A DNA stretch of 64,000 nucleotides from Pseudomonas fluorescens (GTDB lineage Bacteria > Pseudomonadota > Gammaproteobacteria > Pseudomonadales > Pseudomonadaceae): NCBI RefSeq assembly GCF_902497855.1, contig NZ_CABVHU010000003.1, positions 124,001 to 188,000 on the forward strand, written 5' to 3'. The notes under the pieces are model-generated. The model worked only from the letters and a program-made list of their open reading frames with translations, searched no databases and had not been told where the DNA came from. Of this stretch, positions 62,926 through 64,000 are shown in pieces (the stretch's first letter is position 1; every line of letters begins with the position of its first letter). Position numbers and translations under genes: made by a program.

Positions 62926-63657
62926 ATGCGTCTGACCCAGATTATCGCCGCCGCAGCCATTGCGTTGGTCAGCACCTTTGCCGTCGCCGATGACGCGGCC
63001 GACAAAGCCATTCGTAAAAGCCTGGAAAACCTCCAGCTCGAAGTTCCGGTAGAAAGCATCTCCGCCAGTCCTCTGCCCGGCCTCTACGAAGTCAGACTCA
63101 AAGGCAGCCGCGTACTCTACGCCAGTGCCGACGGCCAATACGTGGTTCAGGGCTACATGTTCCAGCTCAAGGACGGCAAGCCGGTCAACCTGACCGAGAA
63201 GACCGAACGCCTGGGCGTTTCCAAACTGGTCAACGCGATCCCTGTAGCGGAAACCGTGGTGTACCCGGCGATCGGCGAAACCAAATCGCACATCACCGTG
63301 TTCACCGACACCACGTGCCCGTACTGCCACAAGCTGCACGCCGAAGTGCCTGAGCTGAACAAGCGCGGCATCGAAGTGCGTTACGTGGCGTTCCCGCGCC
63401 AGGGCCTGGGCTCGCCGGGTGACGAACAGCTGCAGGCGGTCTGGTGCTCGAAAGACAAGAAAGCCGCCATGGACAAAATGGTCGATGGCAAGGAAATCAA
63501 GGCCGCCAAGTGCGATAACCCGGTTTCCAGGCAATTCGCCCTGGGTCAGTCGATCGGCGTGAACGGCACACCGGCCATCGTTTTGGCTGACGGCCAGGTC
63601 ATTCCGGGCTACCAGCCAGCGCCACAAGTCGCCAAACTGGCACTGGGTGCGAAATAA
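62926..63657 (+). CDS. dsbC: Periplasmic disulfide isomerase DsbC
   Basis: 243 residues. A signal peptide ends at TFAVA before DDAADK. A dimerisation domain (about 25-85) and a thioredoxin-like catalytic domain follow, with CPYC in TDTTCPYCHKLH and the cis-Pro loop in GVNGTPAIVL. It rearranges wrong disulfides in the periplasm. AGGAG lies 8 bp before the ATG. A longer frame without a signal peptide is rejected. Confidence 0.95.
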   Translation: MRLTQIIAAAAIALVSTFAVADDAADKAIRKSLENLQLEVPVESISASPLPGLYEVRLKGSRVLYASADGQYVVQGYMFQLKDGKPVNLTEKTERLGVSKLVNAIPVAETVVYPAIGETKSHITVFTDTTCPYCHKLHAEVPELNKRGIEVRYVAFPRQGLGSPGDEQLQAVWCSKDKKAAMDKMVDGKEIKAAKCDNPVSRQFALGQSIGVNGTPAIVLADGQVIPGYQPAPQVAKLALGAK

Positions 63658-63750
63658 AGTTCGTATCGTCACGGTCAGCCTTTGACGATCATGGTCAGGC
63701 GGTCAATCGCCTGGCCATCAATAGAGAGCCGCGAGTATGCGGTTGTTTTC

Positions 63751-63777
63751 ACGGCCGGCCTCGAGTCGGCCGTTTTA
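63751..63777 (+). terminator. Terminator-like hairpin between dsbC and hom
   Basis: ACGGCCG and CGGCCGT pair around GCCTCGAGT and run into TTTTA. It ends 14 bp before the hom start, so it ends dsbC transcription or acts in the hom leader. Confidence 0.6.
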
Positions 63778-63790
63778 TGGGGAGTTCACA

Positions 63791-64000
63791 GTGAAACCGG
63801 TCAAAGTAGGCATCTGTGGGTTAGGGACCGTCGGTGGCGGTACCTTCAACGTACTTCAGCGCAACGCCGAGGAAATTGCTCGTCGTGCCGGGCGTGGAAT
63901 CGAAGTGGCACAAATTGCCATGCGCACGCCAAAGCCTCAGTTCCAGACGACCGGTATTGCGATTACCAACGATGTGTTCGAAGTGGCCACGAACCCTGAG
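63791..64000 (+). CDS. hom: Homoserine dehydrogenase, N-terminal part
   Basis: The first 70 codons of a gene that runs past the window end. The start is GTG at 63791 with GGGGAG 6 bp upstream. The Rossmann motif GICGLGTVGGGTF starts the NAD(P) domain. The enzyme reduces aspartate semialdehyde to homoserine on the way to threonine and methionine. The gene follows dsbC, as in P. aeruginosa, where thrC comes next. Confidence 0.92.
   Translation, partial: MKPVKVGICGLGTVGGGTFNVLQRNAEEIARRAGRGIEVAQIAMRTPKPQFQTTGIAITNDVFEVATNPE

Overview
The window is a stretch of Pseudomonas chromosome, most likely from the P. fluorescens group. Three things point there: GC-rich codon use, many paired REP elements of the P. 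fluorescens type (cores such as GTAGGAGCGAGCTTGCTCGCGAA), and gene neighbourhoods I recognise from Pseudomonas (dauBAR-rhlB-estB, valS-holC-pepA-lptFG, lepA-lepB-rnc-era-recO-pdxJ, mltF-purL, ffh-rpsP-rimM-trmD-rplS, xerD-dsbC-hom). These organism and ortholog calls come from reading the sequence and from memory; no search was run.

Layout. 1-4.4 kb: minus-strand RND efflux operon (adaptor, permease) running into the first codons of a response regulator. 4.6-7.7 kb: small unknown proteins, a Cys-cluster protein, an acetyltransferase and a CheV coupling protein. 7.8-10.7 kb: divergent norR/hmp nitric oxide defence pair with three NorR-type sites between them. 10.7-11.1 kb: tandem array of ten REP units with an exact 32-bp period. 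11.1-14.1 kb: dauB-dauA-dauR arginine racemisation operon with a candidate operator. 14.3-16.5 kb: rhlB and the esterase estB. 17.0-21.2 kb: aapJQMP amino-acid ABC transporter. 21.4-25.3 kb: GntR regulator plus MFS transporter, NTF2-like, GIY-YIG and GST proteins. 25.5-29.4 kb: glutaredoxin, YejK, HU, rlmF and an AT-rich orphan gene. 29.6-37.5 kb: valS, holC, pepA and divergent lptFG. 37.7-43.8 kb: lepA-lepB-rnc-era-recO-pdxJ. 43.9-52.7 kb: mltF, purL and small enzymes. 53-55.6 kb: purT and an MHS-type transporter. 55.8-61.6 kb: CNNM/CBS protein and YpjD-like protein divergent from ffh-rpsP-rimM-trmD-rplS. 61.9-64 kb: xerD, dsbC and the start of hom.

Most of this is core housekeeping DNA: translation and ribosome assembly (valS, lepA, era, rnc, rpsP, rimM, trmD, rplS, rlmF), export and envelope building (ffh, lepB, lptFG, mltF, dsbC), purine synthesis (purL, purT), and amino-acid uptake and arginine turnover (aap, dau). 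I see no prophage, insertion sequence, CRISPR array, tRNA or rRNA. The items most worth a second look are regulatory DNA (three NorR sites, palindromes before dauB and the GntR gene, repeats before the RND operon), the REP expansion, and one AT-rich gene of unknown family. I did not find a convincing new multi-gene system.
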